From NCBI GenBank assembly GCA_965204415.1, contig CBDBEL010000003.1, forward strand, positions 682,001 through 746,000: 64,000 nucleotides of DNA. Reading direction: 5' to 3'. The notes under the pieces are model-generated. The model was not told the origin of the DNA. It saw nothing but the letters and a program-made list of their open reading frames with translations, and did no database searches. Below, piece by piece: positions 16,923-25,439 of this stretch. The stretch comes from Aldehydirespirator sp965204415. GTDB taxonomy: Bacteria; Actinomycetota; Acidimicrobiia; Acidimicrobiales; Aldehydirespiratoraceae. The translations under genes and the position numbers were made by a program. Positions within the stretch are counted from its first letter, which is position 1. Every line of letters begins with the position of its first letter.

Positions 16923-17819
16923 TCATCCGGCCGCGGGGGCGTGGCGGGCGGTGAGTTGCAGGTCGCGGCGGATCACCGCGGCGAGCGCGGCCAGCACGAT
17001 GGCGCCGCCGATGGCTTGCAGGATCGTGATCGGCTCGTCGAGGAGGATCGCGGCTGCGATCATCGACACGGGAGGGGCGAGCAGCTTGGCCATCGACGTC
17101 ACCGTGAGCGGCACGTGACGGTGGGCCCAGTTCATCAGGAGGTGGCCGGTGCCGGGCACCGCCAGGAGCGCGACTATCCAGGCGAAGTCGGTGGCGGTCG
17201 GCAGGAACAGGTCACCGCTGACAGCCCCCGCCGGGACGACCACGACCAGCCCGATCAACCAGTTGGCTGCCTGGAACTCCAGCGCCCCCACGGTCTGGCG
17301 GGCCTGCTTGGTCAGCACGAAGTACGTCGAGAACAGCGCCAGGGCCACCACGGCCAGGGCGTCGCCGCGGGCACTCCAGGTGGGGACCGACACCGACCCG
17401 TACAGAACCAGCGCTGTCCCGGCCAGTGCGGTGGTGGCCAGGCCGACCAGCCCGCGCGATACCGGCTCGTTGAACCGCCGGGCCGCCACCGCGAACAGGA
17501 TCATCGGCATCAGCGCGCCGATCATGGTGGCGTTGGCGATCGTGGTGGACTTGAGCGCCTCGTAGAACGCGATGATCCATCCGCCGGCCGCGAGCGCTGG
17601 CACGATGCAGACCCGGAACTGGGGCCATGTGATCCAGCGTCGGGTGACACCCATAATCGCCGTGTAGACGACCACCCCGAGCAGCAGCCGCCACAGCGCG
17701 AGGGGGATGGTCGTCAGAGGGGCTTCCCGCACGACGATGTTGCCCGCTCCCCAGCAAGTCACTGCGCTGAAGGCGCCGACCAGGCCCAGCCGGTGCCGTT
17801 CCGGTGCGCTTGCCGTCAT
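16923..17819 (-). CDS. EamA/DMT-family transporter
   Basis: 298 residues with ten hydrophobic segments, arranged as two EamA repeats (about 10-145 and 155-290). Landmarks are WGAGNIVVREAPLTTIPLALWR in segment 1-2 (two adjacent stretches), FYEALKSTTIANATMIGALMP in segment 4, and the second-repeat SMAKLLAPPVSMIAAAILLDEP. Proteins of this type export or import small metabolites such as amino acids. It lies 19 bp downstream of a thioesterase and two genes downstream of a glutamine-synthetase-like ligase, so it may carry a methylated amine or amino-acid product of this island; that is inference. Confidence 0.88.
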   Translation of the reverse strand: MTASAPERHRLGLVGAFSAVTCWGAGNIVVREAPLTTIPLALWRLLLGVVVYTAIMGVTRRWITWPQFRVCIVPALAAGGWIIAFYEALKSTTIANATMIGALMPMILFAVAARRFNEPVSRGLVGLATTALAGTALVLYGSVSVPTWSARGDALAVVALALFSTYFVLTKQARQTVGALEFQAANWLIGLVVVVPAGAVSGDLFLPTATDFAWIVALLAVPGTGHLLMNWAHRHVPLTVTSMAKLLAPPVSMIAAAILLDEPITILQAIGGAIVLAALAAVIRRDLQLTARHAPAAG

Positions 17820-17838
17820 GGTGGAGGATCGGCTCGAC

Positions 17839-18321
17839 TCAGGTGCCGGCGGCCCTGATGGCCCGGCCGGTGGTGCCGGCGGGCAGCCGCCCGGCGTGGG
17901 CGTCGGCGTCGGCCCGCAGCACGGCGTAGAGCTCGTCGGCCATGGGCGCCACCCGGTCGATGTTGGTGTCGACGTGCAGCATCATCGACTCCTGGGTGGC
18001 GGCCAGGACCTCGTCGCCGATGCTCCGCAGCTCGTGGAAGAGATGCACCCGTTTGGGGTCGGCGCCGGCCACGGTGGTGTCCACCGCCAGCGGCGTGCTG
18101 GGCGCCAGCTCGTCGACGAAGACGATGTGGGTCTCCACCGTGTAGAACGATCCACCCGTCGTGGCCCGGTAGCGCTCGTCGAAGCCCATGCGGATCAGGT
18201 ACTGGTCGCTGGCCATGCCGAACACCACGCCGTAGAAACCCTCGTTCATGTGGCCGTTGTAGTCGATCCACTCGTCGAGCACGGTGCCCCGCCAGATCCG
18301 CAGCGGCGCGCTGTCAGCCAT
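17839..18321 (-). CDS. hotdog-fold acyl-CoA thioesterase
   Basis: 160 residues with the 4HBT hotdog signature DYNGHMNEGFYGVVF (about 20-34), which contains the catalytic Asp/Asn site, then FYTVETHIVFVDEL and HLFHELRSIGDEVLAA. In carnitine catabolism a thioesterase of this general type releases glycine betaine from betainyl-CoA. The surrounding methylated-amine genes make that substrate attractive, but the sequence alone does not prove it. It starts 40 bp after the glutamine-synthetase-like gene and precedes the transporter, probably one transcript. Confidence 0.82.
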   Translation of the reverse strand: MADSAPLRIWRGTVLDEWIDYNGHMNEGFYGVVFGMASDQYLIRMGFDERYRATTGGSFYTVETHIVFVDELAPSTPLAVDTTVAGADPKRVHLFHELRSIGDEVLAATQESMMLHVDTNIDRVAPMADELYAVLRADADAHAGRLPAGTTGRAIRAAGT

Positions 18322-18361
18322 AGGCCGCGAGTCTACGGAGCCCCGGTACCGGGGGGTCGGC

Positions 18362-19729
18362 TCAGAACAGGGTGAGGTACTGGTTGACCTCCGACGGGGT
18401 GACCTCGTGATGGTGGTCCAGGAACTCCTGGCGCTTCACCTTCACGTAGTAGTCGCGGTAGGGGCCCTCGGCGGTGTCGCCCAGGCCCCGGCCGAGCACG
18501 TCACTGGTCGCGAGCTGATCCGCGGCGTGCAGCAGCGTGGGCGGCAGCGCCTCGATGCCCTTGGCCGCGATCTCCTCGGCCGACAGGGTGTACAGGTTGT
18601 CGGTGTTGGGCTCGCCCGGGTCGAGGTCGCGGTCGATGCCGTCGAGGCCGCAGGCCAGGGTGGCCGCGAACATCAGGTACGGGTTGGCCGCGCCGTCGCC
18701 GAGGCGGATCTCGATGCGGTCCGGCTCGGGCACCCGGATCATCTGGGTGCGGTTGTTGCCTCCGTACACCGCGTAGGCCGGCGCCCAGGTGGCTCCCGAG
18801 GTGGGGGCGCCCACCCCCATGCGCTTGTAGGAGTTCACGATCGGGCACAGCACCGCCACCAGCGACGACGCATGGTCGATGATCCCGCCCACGAACTTGT
18901 AGGCCATGTCGCTGAGGCCCAGGCCCTTGGTGTCCTCGCCCCCGGAACCTCCCCCTATGAACAGCGGCTCGTCGGTGTCGCCGCTCCACAGGCTCAGGTG
19001 GATGTGCAGGCCGTTGCCGGTCTTGTCGGCGAACGGCTTGGGCATGAAAGTGGCGTAGCGGCCGTCACGCTGGGCCAGGGTGTGCACCATGAGCCGGAAC
19101 AGGATCAGCCGGTCGGCGGTGGTCAACGCGTCGGAGTACTGCCAGTTCTGCTCGTACTGGCCGTTGGCGTCCTCATGGTCGTTGGCGTAGTTGCCCCAGC
19201 CCATGGCGTCGAGGTTCTTCGACACCGCGGTGAGATGGGGCAGCATCCGGGTGAGGCCCTTGGCGTCGTAGCACGGCAGCGACATGTCGTCGCGGTCGTC
19301 GGCCACCGCGATGGAGCCGTCGTCGTTGCGCACCACCAGCGAGTACTCGGCCTCCACGCCGCACTTGAGGACGATGTTGCGCTCGGCGGCCGCCTCCAGC
19401 GCCCGGCGCAGGATCACCCGCGGCGCGTACGGCCACAGCTCGCCCTCCACGGTGGGGTCGCACTGCATGGCGGCCACGTTCGGCTGCCACGGGAGCTGGG
19501 TATAGGACGCCGGGTCGGGCAGGGCCAGGATGTCGGGGCTCGAGGGGTCCTGGCCCATCGGGCCGGCCGCGAAGCCCGCGAACCCGGCCCCGTCGCTCAT
19601 CAGCCCCTCGAGGGCGCCGACCGGCACGAGCTTGGCGCACGGCTTGCCGTGCATCTCCACGAACATGGCGTAGATGAACTCCACGCCGTCGGCCTCCACC
19701 CGGCTCCGGATCTCCTCGAGTGCTCCCAT
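18362..19729 (-). CDS. glutamine synthetase-family ligase, candidate gamma-glutamylmethylamide synthetase
   Basis: 455 residues from the ATG at 19729, which has GGGGGA nearby; an ATG 22 codons upstream is less likely. The fold is glutamine-synthetase-like: the N-terminal beta-grasp half begins VEFIYAMFVEMHGKP, followed by VEAEYSLV (metal Glu), NGQYEQNW, TGNGLHIHLSLW (nHxHxS-type ATP/metal site), NSYKRMGVGAP and the RIEIRLGDGAANPYLM segment. Such GS-III-like ligases include gamma-glutamylmethylamide synthetase, which joins methylamine to glutamate. The divergent neighbour is glxBCD, the N-methylglutamate-synthase-type set, which supports that reading. Ordinary ammonia assimilation cannot be excluded. 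Confidence 0.85.
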   Translation of the reverse strand: MGALEEIRSRVEADGVEFIYAMFVEMHGKPCAKLVPVGALEGLMSDGAGFAGFAAGPMGQDPSSPDILALPDPASYTQLPWQPNVAAMQCDPTVEGELWPYAPRVILRRALEAAAERNIVLKCGVEAEYSLVVRNDDGSIAVADDRDDMSLPCYDAKGLTRMLPHLTAVSKNLDAMGWGNYANDHEDANGQYEQNWQYSDALTTADRLILFRLMVHTLAQRDGRYATFMPKPFADKTGNGLHIHLSLWSGDTDEPLFIGGGSGGEDTKGLGLSDMAYKFVGGIIDHASSLVAVLCPIVNSYKRMGVGAPTSGATWAPAYAVYGGNNRTQMIRVPEPDRIEIRLGDGAANPYLMFAATLACGLDGIDRDLDPGEPNTDNLYTLSAEEIAAKGIEALPPTLLHAADQLATSDVLGRGLGDTAEGPYRDYYVKVKRQEFLDHHHEVTPSEVNQYLTLF

Positions 19730-19925
19730 GTCGGTCCCCCTGTGGTCGTGCCGTTGTCGGCTGGGTCGCGGCGCCCGAGAGTAGTCAACGATCATCTGAT
19801 CCGGGAAGCGGGGCCGCTCGATGAGGCTTCTCTCCGATGCTTCGCCGGGCTGAGGTCGCGGGCGCGCCGGGCGCTACCGTGCGGGCCGGACTTTCTGATG
19901 GCGAGGGGTTCGGGGGCAGAGCGAC

Positions 19926-20825
19926 ATGTGCGGGATCGTGGGCCTGTTCTGCAAGACCGAGACCCACCGCCACGAGCTGGGCCGGTTGACCGCGGTGATG
20001 TTGCGGGAGATGCGCGACCGCGGCCCCGACAGCGCCGGGTTCGCCTCCTACGACGCCGGCGCGCCGGGACGCACCCGCATCACCGTCCTAGCCGAGGGCA
20101 TCGAGGTGGACTGGGGGCCGGTGGCCGCCGCCCTGGAGAAGGTGCTCGACGCCGAGGTGACCGTCCGGGGCGTGCACGACCATGCGGTGTTCTCCACCGA
20201 CGGCGACGGCCGGGTCGCCCGCCAATGGATCATCGACAATGTGACCGGCGCCTCCGTGTTGAGCTACGGCGCCCAGATCGAGTTGTACAAGGCGGTCGGC
20301 GACCCCGACCTGGTGGCTGAGCGCTACGAGTTGGGCTCCCGCACCGGCACCCACGCCCTGGCCCACACCCGCATGGCCACCGAGTCGGCGGTCACCACCA
20401 ACGGCTCGCACCCGTTCGCCACCGGCGCCGACACCTGTCTGGTCCACAACGGGTCGCTGTCCAACCACAACCGGCTGCGGCGCTTCCTGGAGGGCCACGG
20501 CGAGTCGTTCCAGACCGAGAACGACTCCGAGGTCGCCGCGGGCTACCTGTCATGGCGGATGCGCTCGGGCGACACCATCTCCGAGGCGCTGGAAGGCGCT
20601 CTGAGCGACCTCGACGGCTTCTACACGTTCGCCATCGGCGTGGCCGACGGCTTCGCCATCCTGCGCGACCCCATCGCCTGCAAGCCGGCGGTGGTGGCCG
20701 AGACCGACGACTGGGTGGCCATGTCGTCGGAGTACCGGGCCATAGCCCGCCTGCCGGGCGCCACCCACGCCGAGATCTGGGAGCCCGAGCCGGCCCGCAT
20801 CTACACCTGGAGCCTGGCCGCGTGA
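19926..20825 (+). CDS. glxB: class II glutamine amidotransferase, GlxB/MgsA type
   Basis: 299 residues. The N-terminal nucleophile cysteine is exposed right after Met (MCGIVGLF), as in Ntn-type glutamine amidotransferases. RDRGPDSAGFA, HTRMATESAVT, GSHPFAT and CLVHNGSLSNHN form the substrate pocket. This subunit supplies or handles the glutamyl amide group and works with the next two genes as a split glutamate-synthase-like enzyme; in methylotrophs the homologous MgsABC makes N-methylglutamate. The stop codon overlaps the next start (GTGA). A 196-bp gap separates it from the divergent glutamine-synthetase-like gene, the likely location of shared promoters. Confidence 0.9.
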   Translation: MCGIVGLFCKTETHRHELGRLTAVMLREMRDRGPDSAGFASYDAGAPGRTRITVLAEGIEVDWGPVAAALEKVLDAEVTVRGVHDHAVFSTDGDGRVARQWIIDNVTGASVLSYGAQIELYKAVGDPDLVAERYELGSRTGTHALAHTRMATESAVTTNGSHPFATGADTCLVHNGSLSNHNRLRRFLEGHGESFQTENDSEVAAGYLSWRMRSGDTISEALEGALSDLDGFYTFAIGVADGFAILRDPIACKPAVVAETDDWVAMSSEYRAIARLPGATHAEIWEPEPARIYTWSLAA

Positions 20826-21517
20826 TCACGTTCGACCTGGCCGAGACGACCCGCCGCGCCCTCAACCAGGCTCTGCACGACGCCTCGGACGGCGAGTCCT
20901 TCGAGGTGACCAACCCCCGGGGCGCCCACGCGGTGGCCTGCGGCATCACGGCCGGCATCGACGTGGTGGTGCGGGGCTCGGTCGGCTACTACTGCGCCGG
21001 GATGCACCAGCGGGGCCGGGTGCTGGTGGAGGGCAACGCCAGCACCGGTCTGGCCGAGAACATCATGTCGGGCGAGGTTCGTATCACCGGCAACGCCACC
21101 ATGTCCGCCGGTGCCACCGGCTGCGGCGGCCTGGTGGTGGTCGGCGGCAACGCCGGGGCCCGCTGCGGCATCTCCATGAAGGGCGTCGACATCGTGGTGG
21201 GCGGCAACGTCGGCCACATGAGCGCGTTCATGGCCCAGGCCGGGAACCTGGTGGTGTGCGGCGACGCGGCCGCCGACCTGGGCGACTCCATATACGAGGC
21301 CCGGATCTTCGTGCGGGGCGACGTCGAGTCCCTCGGCGCCGACTGCGTCGAGAAGGAGATGCGCGCCGAGCACGCCGGGACGCTGCGCGGCCTGCTGGCC
21401 GCCGCCGGCCCGGCCGCGGCCGGCGCCGAGGTGTCCGACTTCCGCCGCTACGGCTCGGCCCGCCGCCTCTACAACTTCGCCATCGACGACGTGGACGCCT
21501 TGGAGGCCGAGCGATGA
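20822..21517 (+). CDS. glxC: GXGXG-motif subunit of glutamate-synthase-like complex, GlxC/MgsB
   Basis: 231 residues from a GTG at 20822 overlapping the glxB stop by four bases. It equals the stand-alone C-terminal beta-helix (GXGXG) domain of glutamate synthase alpha: repeated glycine turns such as GSVGYYCAGM, GNASTGLAENIMSG, GNATMSAGATGCGG and GGNVGHMSAFM. The domain has a structural and ammonia-channelling role and is not itself catalytic. The reading frame ends four bases into glxD (ATGA), so the three subunits are made stoichiometrically. Confidence 0.9.
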   Translation: MITFDLAETTRRALNQALHDASDGESFEVTNPRGAHAVACGITAGIDVVVRGSVGYYCAGMHQRGRVLVEGNASTGLAENIMSGEVRITGNATMSAGATGCGGLVVVGGNAGARCGISMKGVDIVVGGNVGHMSAFMAQAGNLVVCGDAAADLGDSIYEARIFVRGDVESLGADCVEKEMRAEHAGTLRGLLAAAGPAAAGAEVSDFRRYGSARRLYNFAIDDVDALEAER

Positions 21518-22875
21518 CGACGCCCCCGCCCGGCGGGCTGGAGCCCGTGGAGTCCTCCGATCCCGGCTTCTGGCACCTGCGCGAGTCGTACACCTTCGAC
21601 CGCAACGTGATCGCCGAGATCCGCAGAGCCGCCAACACCGGCATCTACCGCATCCGGGGTTGGGGGGCCAAGCGCCACCTGCCCACGCTCGACGACCTCG
21701 TGTTCCTGGGCGCGTCGATGTCCCGCTACCCGCTGGAGGGCTACCGGGAGGCCTGCGGCACCGACGTGGTGATCGGCGAGGACCGGGCCGAGCGCCCCGT
21801 GCGCCTCAAGATCCCGGTCACCATCGCCGGCATGAGCTTCGGCTCGCTGTCGGCCCAGGCCAAGGAGGCCCTCGGCCGGGGGGCGTCGGCGGCGGGCACG
21901 TCGACCACCACCGGCGACGGCGGTATGACCACCGAGGAGCGCCAGCACTCCGAGACGCTGGTGTACCAGTACCTGCCGTCGCGCTACGGCATGAATCCCG
22001 ACCATCTGCGGGTGGCCGACGCCATCGAGGTGGTGGTGGGCCAGGGAGCCAAGCCGGGCGGCGGCGGGATGCTGCTGGGCCAGAAGATCACCGAGCGGGT
22101 CGCCGAGATGCGGACCCTGCCCGAGGGCATCGACCAGCGCTCGGCGTGCCGCCATCCCGACTGGACCGGTCCCGACGATCTGGAGATCAAGATCGGCGAG
22201 CTGCGGGAGATCACCGACTGGCAGGTCCCGATCTATGTGAAGGTCGGTGCGGCCCGCCCCTACTACGACACCGCGCTGGCGGTCAAGGCCGGCGCCGACG
22301 CGGTGGTGGTGGACGGCATGCAGGGAGGCACCGCGGCCACCCAGGACGTGTTCATCGAGCATGTCGGCATCCCCACGCTGGCCGCCATCGGCGAGTCGGT
22401 GCGAGCGCTGCGCGAGCTCGGCGTGCACCGCCGCGAGGTGAAGCTCATCGTCGCGGGCGGGATCCGCTCGGGCGCGGACGTGGCCAAGGCGCTGGCCCTC
22501 GGCGCCGACGCGGCGTCGATCGGCACCGCCGCGCTGATCGCCATCGGCGACAACGATCCCGCCTACGAGGCCGAGTACCAGGCCCTCGGCACGTCGGCCG
22601 GTTTCTGGGAGGACTTCCAGGCCGGCACCGACCCGGCTGGGATCACCACCCAGGACCCCGACCTGTCGGCCCGCCTCGATCCGGTGCTGGCCGGCAGACG
22701 CCTGGCCAACTACCTGCAGGTGCTCACCATCGAGACCCAGATCCTGGCCCGGGCCAACGGCAAGTCGCATGTCCTGAACCTGGAGCCCGAAGACTTGGCC
22801 GCGCTCACCGTAGAGGCTGCGGCCATGGCTAGAGTTCCCCTTGCCGGCACGGGCTGGGTGCCCGGCGCCGACTGA
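21514..22875 (+). CDS. glxD: FMN/Fe-S glutamate synthase-domain subunit, GlxD/MgsC
   Basis: 453 residues. It corresponds to the FMN-binding TIM-barrel domain of glutamate synthase: PVTIAGMSFGSLSAQAKEAL, the TTTGDGGMTTEER loop, GQGAKPGGGGMLLGQK, AVVVDGMQGGTAATQ and the LIVAGGIRSGADVAKALALG phosphate-binding motif. The three-cysteine Fe-S cluster of full glutamate synthase is not obvious in the barrel tail, so the electron route may differ. With glxB and glxC it forms the N-methylglutamate-synthase-type complex; a plain glutamate synthase role is the alternative. Confidence 0.9.
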   Translation: MTTPPPGGLEPVESSDPGFWHLRESYTFDRNVIAEIRRAANTGIYRIRGWGAKRHLPTLDDLVFLGASMSRYPLEGYREACGTDVVIGEDRAERPVRLKIPVTIAGMSFGSLSAQAKEALGRGASAAGTSTTTGDGGMTTEERQHSETLVYQYLPSRYGMNPDHLRVADAIEVVVGQGAKPGGGGMLLGQKITERVAEMRTLPEGIDQRSACRHPDWTGPDDLEIKIGELREITDWQVPIYVKVGAARPYYDTALAVKAGADAVVVDGMQGGTAATQDVFIEHVGIPTLAAIGESVRALRELGVHRREVKLIVAGGIRSGADVAKALALGADAASIGTAALIAIGDNDPAYEAEYQALGTSAGFWEDFQAGTDPAGITTQDPDLSARLDPVLAGRRLANYLQVLTIETQILARANGKSHVLNLEPEDLAALTVEAAAMARVPLAGTGWVPGAD

Positions 22876-22923
22876 CCTAGCGGGGCTGGGCGAGCCGAGC
22901 CAGCAATCGACGGAGGGAGCTCG

Positions 22924-25398
22924 ATGGTCCAACCGCTGCCTGATCGGGCTCAGGTCGTGGTGGTCGGCGGCGGCATCGTCGGCTGCAGCGTGGCCTACCA
23001 CCTGGCCCTCCGGGGCATCACCGACGTGGTCGTGCTCGAGCAGAACAAGCTCACCGGCGGCACCACCTGGCACGCGGCCGGGCTGGTGTCGCAGCTCAAG
23101 TCCACCCACAGCCTCACCAAGCTGGCCACCTACTCGGCCCGGCTGTACGAGGCGCTCGAGGACGAGACCGGCCAGGCCACCGGTTGCCGCACGCCGGGGT
23201 CGATCTCGGTGGCCGCCGACGCCGAGCGCTGGGAGGAGATCAGGAGGGGCGCGGCCATGGCGGTCTCGCTCGGGGTCGAGACCCGCGAGATCGGCATCGA
23301 CGAGCTGCGGGAGCGCTGGCCCCTGATCCGCACCGACGACCTCGTGGGCGCGCTCTACATCCCCCGCGACGGCCACACGTCGCCGGTGGACACCACCATG
23401 GCGTTGGCCAAAGGGGCCCGCAACCGGGGCGTGCGGATCTTCGAGGATGTGGCTGTCACCGGGCTGCGAACCGATCATGACGCCATCGCGGGGGTGGACA
23501 CCGAGCGGGGCAGCATCGAGACCGAGAACGTGGTGCTGGCCACCGGCGTCTGGACCCGCCATCTAGCGGCCCGGATCGGGGTGAACGTGCCGCTGCAGGC
23601 CTGCGAGCACTTCTACGTCGTCTCGGAGCCCCTCGGCCTGGACCCCGACACTCCGGTGCTGCGCGACCCCGGCAACTACACGTACTTCAAGGAGGAGACC
23701 GGCAAGATCATGGCCGGGTTCTTCGAGCCCCGGGGAAAGGTCTGGAGCCTCGACGGCGTGCCCCGGGACTTCTCATTCGGCACGTTGCCGGAGGACTGGG
23801 ACCACATCGGCCCGATCTTCGAGCGGTCCATCCACCGGGTTCCGGCGCTGGGGGAGTGCGGCATCCAGCTGTTCCTCAACGGCCCCGAGGCGTTCACCCC
23901 CGACGGCGTGTACTACCTGGGGGAAGCCCCCGAGGTCGACGGATGCTGGGTGGCGGCCGGGTTCAACTCGGTCGGCATCCAGTCCGCCGGCGGTGTCGGC
24001 TGGGCCCTGGCCGACTGGATCGCCGACCGCCATCCGCCCATGGACCTCTCGTCGGTGGACATCCGCCGGACGTTCGGATTCCAGGCCGATCCCGCCTACC
24101 TGTCCGAGCGCATCCCCGAGAGCCTGGGACTGCTGTACGCCATGCACTGGCCCTTCTACCAGTACGAGAGCGCCCGGGGCCAGCGGGTGTCGGCGCTGCA
24201 CGACCGGCTGGATGCAGCCGGGGCGGTGTTCGGCGAGACCGCGGGCTGGGAGCGGCCCAACTGGTTCGCGTTCGACGGCCAGGACCGGCAGTACGTCTAC
24301 AGCTACGGCAAGCAGAACTGGTGGGCCAACGCCGGTGAGGAGTGCCGGGCGGTGCGGGAGCGGGTGGCGCTGTTCGATCAGACCTCGTTCGCCAAGTTCA
24401 CGGTGGACGGCCCCGACTCGCTGCTGGTGCTGGACGAGCTGAGCACGGCCCGCATCGATGTGCCCGTGGGCAGGGCGGTGTACACCCAATGGTGCAACGA
24501 CCGGGGCGGGATCGAGGCCGACCTGACCGTGACCCGCCTGGGCCTGGACCGGTTCCTGGTGGTGACCGCAGCCGCGGCCCAGACCCGGGACTGGGCCCGC
24601 CTGCGCCGAGCCTGCCGCGGCCGTAGCGTCGACATTGCCGACATCACCGAGCACTGGGCCATGGTCGGGCTGATGGGTCCCAAGGCCCGATTCGTGCTCG
24701 GCCCGCTCACCGACGCGTCGCTGAGCAACACCGACTTCCCGTTCGGCACCTCCCAGCGCATCGATGTGGCCGGCATCGACGTGCTGGCCCTGCGCATGAG
24801 CTATGTGGGCGAGCTGGGCTGGGAGCTCTACCTGCCCAACGAGCACGCCGTGGAACTCTTCGACGTGCTGGTCGAAGCGGGCGAACCGCACGGGCTGGCC
24901 ATGGCCGGCTACCACGCCATGAACACGCTGCGGCTGGAGTCGGGCTACCGGCACTGGGGCCACGACATCACCGACGAGGACACCCCGATCGAGGCCGGCC
25001 TCGGCTTCACCATCGGCTGGGACAAGCCCAACCCGTGGAACGGCCGGACCGCGCTGGAGAACCAGCGGGAGCGGCCCCGCAACAAGCGCCTCATCCAGTT
25101 CCGCCTCGAGCACCCCGAGCTGCTCTGCTACCACGACGACCCGATCCTGCGCGACGGCGAGCCGGTGGGCAGCACCACCTCGTCGATGTGGAGCTACGTC
25201 GAGGACCGTTGCCTGGCCATGGGCTACCTGCGCCGGCCCGGCGACGACGGCGTGGTCCAGGACTGGCTGGATGCGGGAACCTTCGAGATCAACGTCGGGG
25301 GCGAGCCGGTGCCGGCCACCCCGTCGATCCGCAGCTTCTACGACCCCCGCAACCAGAGAGTCCGCCTAACCGACGGCCCCTCTTCTCATTCCGGGTAG
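22924..25398 (+). CDS. FAD dehydrogenase-GcvT fusion (dimethylglycine/sarcosine dehydrogenase-like) 1
   Basis: 824 residues, start fixed by GGAGGG 7 bases upstream of ATG. N-terminal DAO-type FAD domain: VVVGGGIVGCSVAYHLA at about 11-27, then TTWHAAGL whose His is the usual covalent flavin attachment site in dimethylglycine dehydrogenases. The middle FAO_M-type linker leads to a C-terminal GcvT-like folate domain (about 430-800) with MSYVGELGWELYLPNEH and MNTLRLESGYRHWGHDI. Such enzymes oxidise an N-methyl amine and hand the one-carbon unit to tetrahydrofolate. The actual substrate (dimethylglycine, sarcosine, N-methylglutamate) cannot be read from sequence. It lies 48 bp downstream of glxD. 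Confidence 0.9.
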   Translation: MVQPLPDRAQVVVVGGGIVGCSVAYHLALRGITDVVVLEQNKLTGGTTWHAAGLVSQLKSTHSLTKLATYSARLYEALEDETGQATGCRTPGSISVAADAERWEEIRRGAAMAVSLGVETREIGIDELRERWPLIRTDDLVGALYIPRDGHTSPVDTTMALAKGARNRGVRIFEDVAVTGLRTDHDAIAGVDTERGSIETENVVLATGVWTRHLAARIGVNVPLQACEHFYVVSEPLGLDPDTPVLRDPGNYTYFKEETGKIMAGFFEPRGKVWSLDGVPRDFSFGTLPEDWDHIGPIFERSIHRVPALGECGIQLFLNGPEAFTPDGVYYLGEAPEVDGCWVAAGFNSVGIQSAGGVGWALADWIADRHPPMDLSSVDIRRTFGFQADPAYLSERIPESLGLLYAMHWPFYQYESARGQRVSALHDRLDAAGAVFGETAGWERPNWFAFDGQDRQYVYSYGKQNWWANAGEECRAVRERVALFDQTSFAKFTVDGPDSLLVLDELSTARIDVPVGRAVYTQWCNDRGGIEADLTVTRLGLDRFLVVTAAAAQTRDWARLRRACRGRSVDIADITEHWAMVGLMGPKARFVLGPLTDASLSNTDFPFGTSQRIDVAGIDVLALRMSYVGELGWELYLPNEHAVELFDVLVEAGEPHGLAMAGYHAMNTLRLESGYRHWGHDITDEDTPIEAGLGFTIGWDKPNPWNGRTALENQRERPRNKRLIQFRLEHPELLCYHDDPILRDGEPVGSTTSSMWSYVEDRCLAMGYLRRPGDDGVVQDWLDAGTFEINVGGEPVPATPSIRSFYDPRNQRVRLTDGPSSHSG

Positions 25399-25439
25399 GC
25401 GATCCACATCAACGACAGCAGGATCCAGGTCGGGATCAT
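25386..25439 (-). CDS. 17-residue hydrophobic microprotein coupled to Rieske gene
   Basis: Frame of 17 codons encoding MIPTWILLSLMWIAYPE, long enough for a short membrane helix. Its ATG overlaps the Rieske stop codon by four bases (ATGA), and its end runs 13 bases into the convergent FAD/GcvT gene. No known family is recognised. Support is the coupling and the strongly hydrophobic composition; chance occurrence is possible. Confidence 0.4.
   Translation of the reverse strand: MIPTWILLSLMWIAYPE

Noticed and set aside
21469..23562. 697-codon minus-strand frame opposite glxD and the first FAD/GcvT gene
   Set aside because: Antisense shadow; the sense strand has full GlxD and dehydrogenase motifs.
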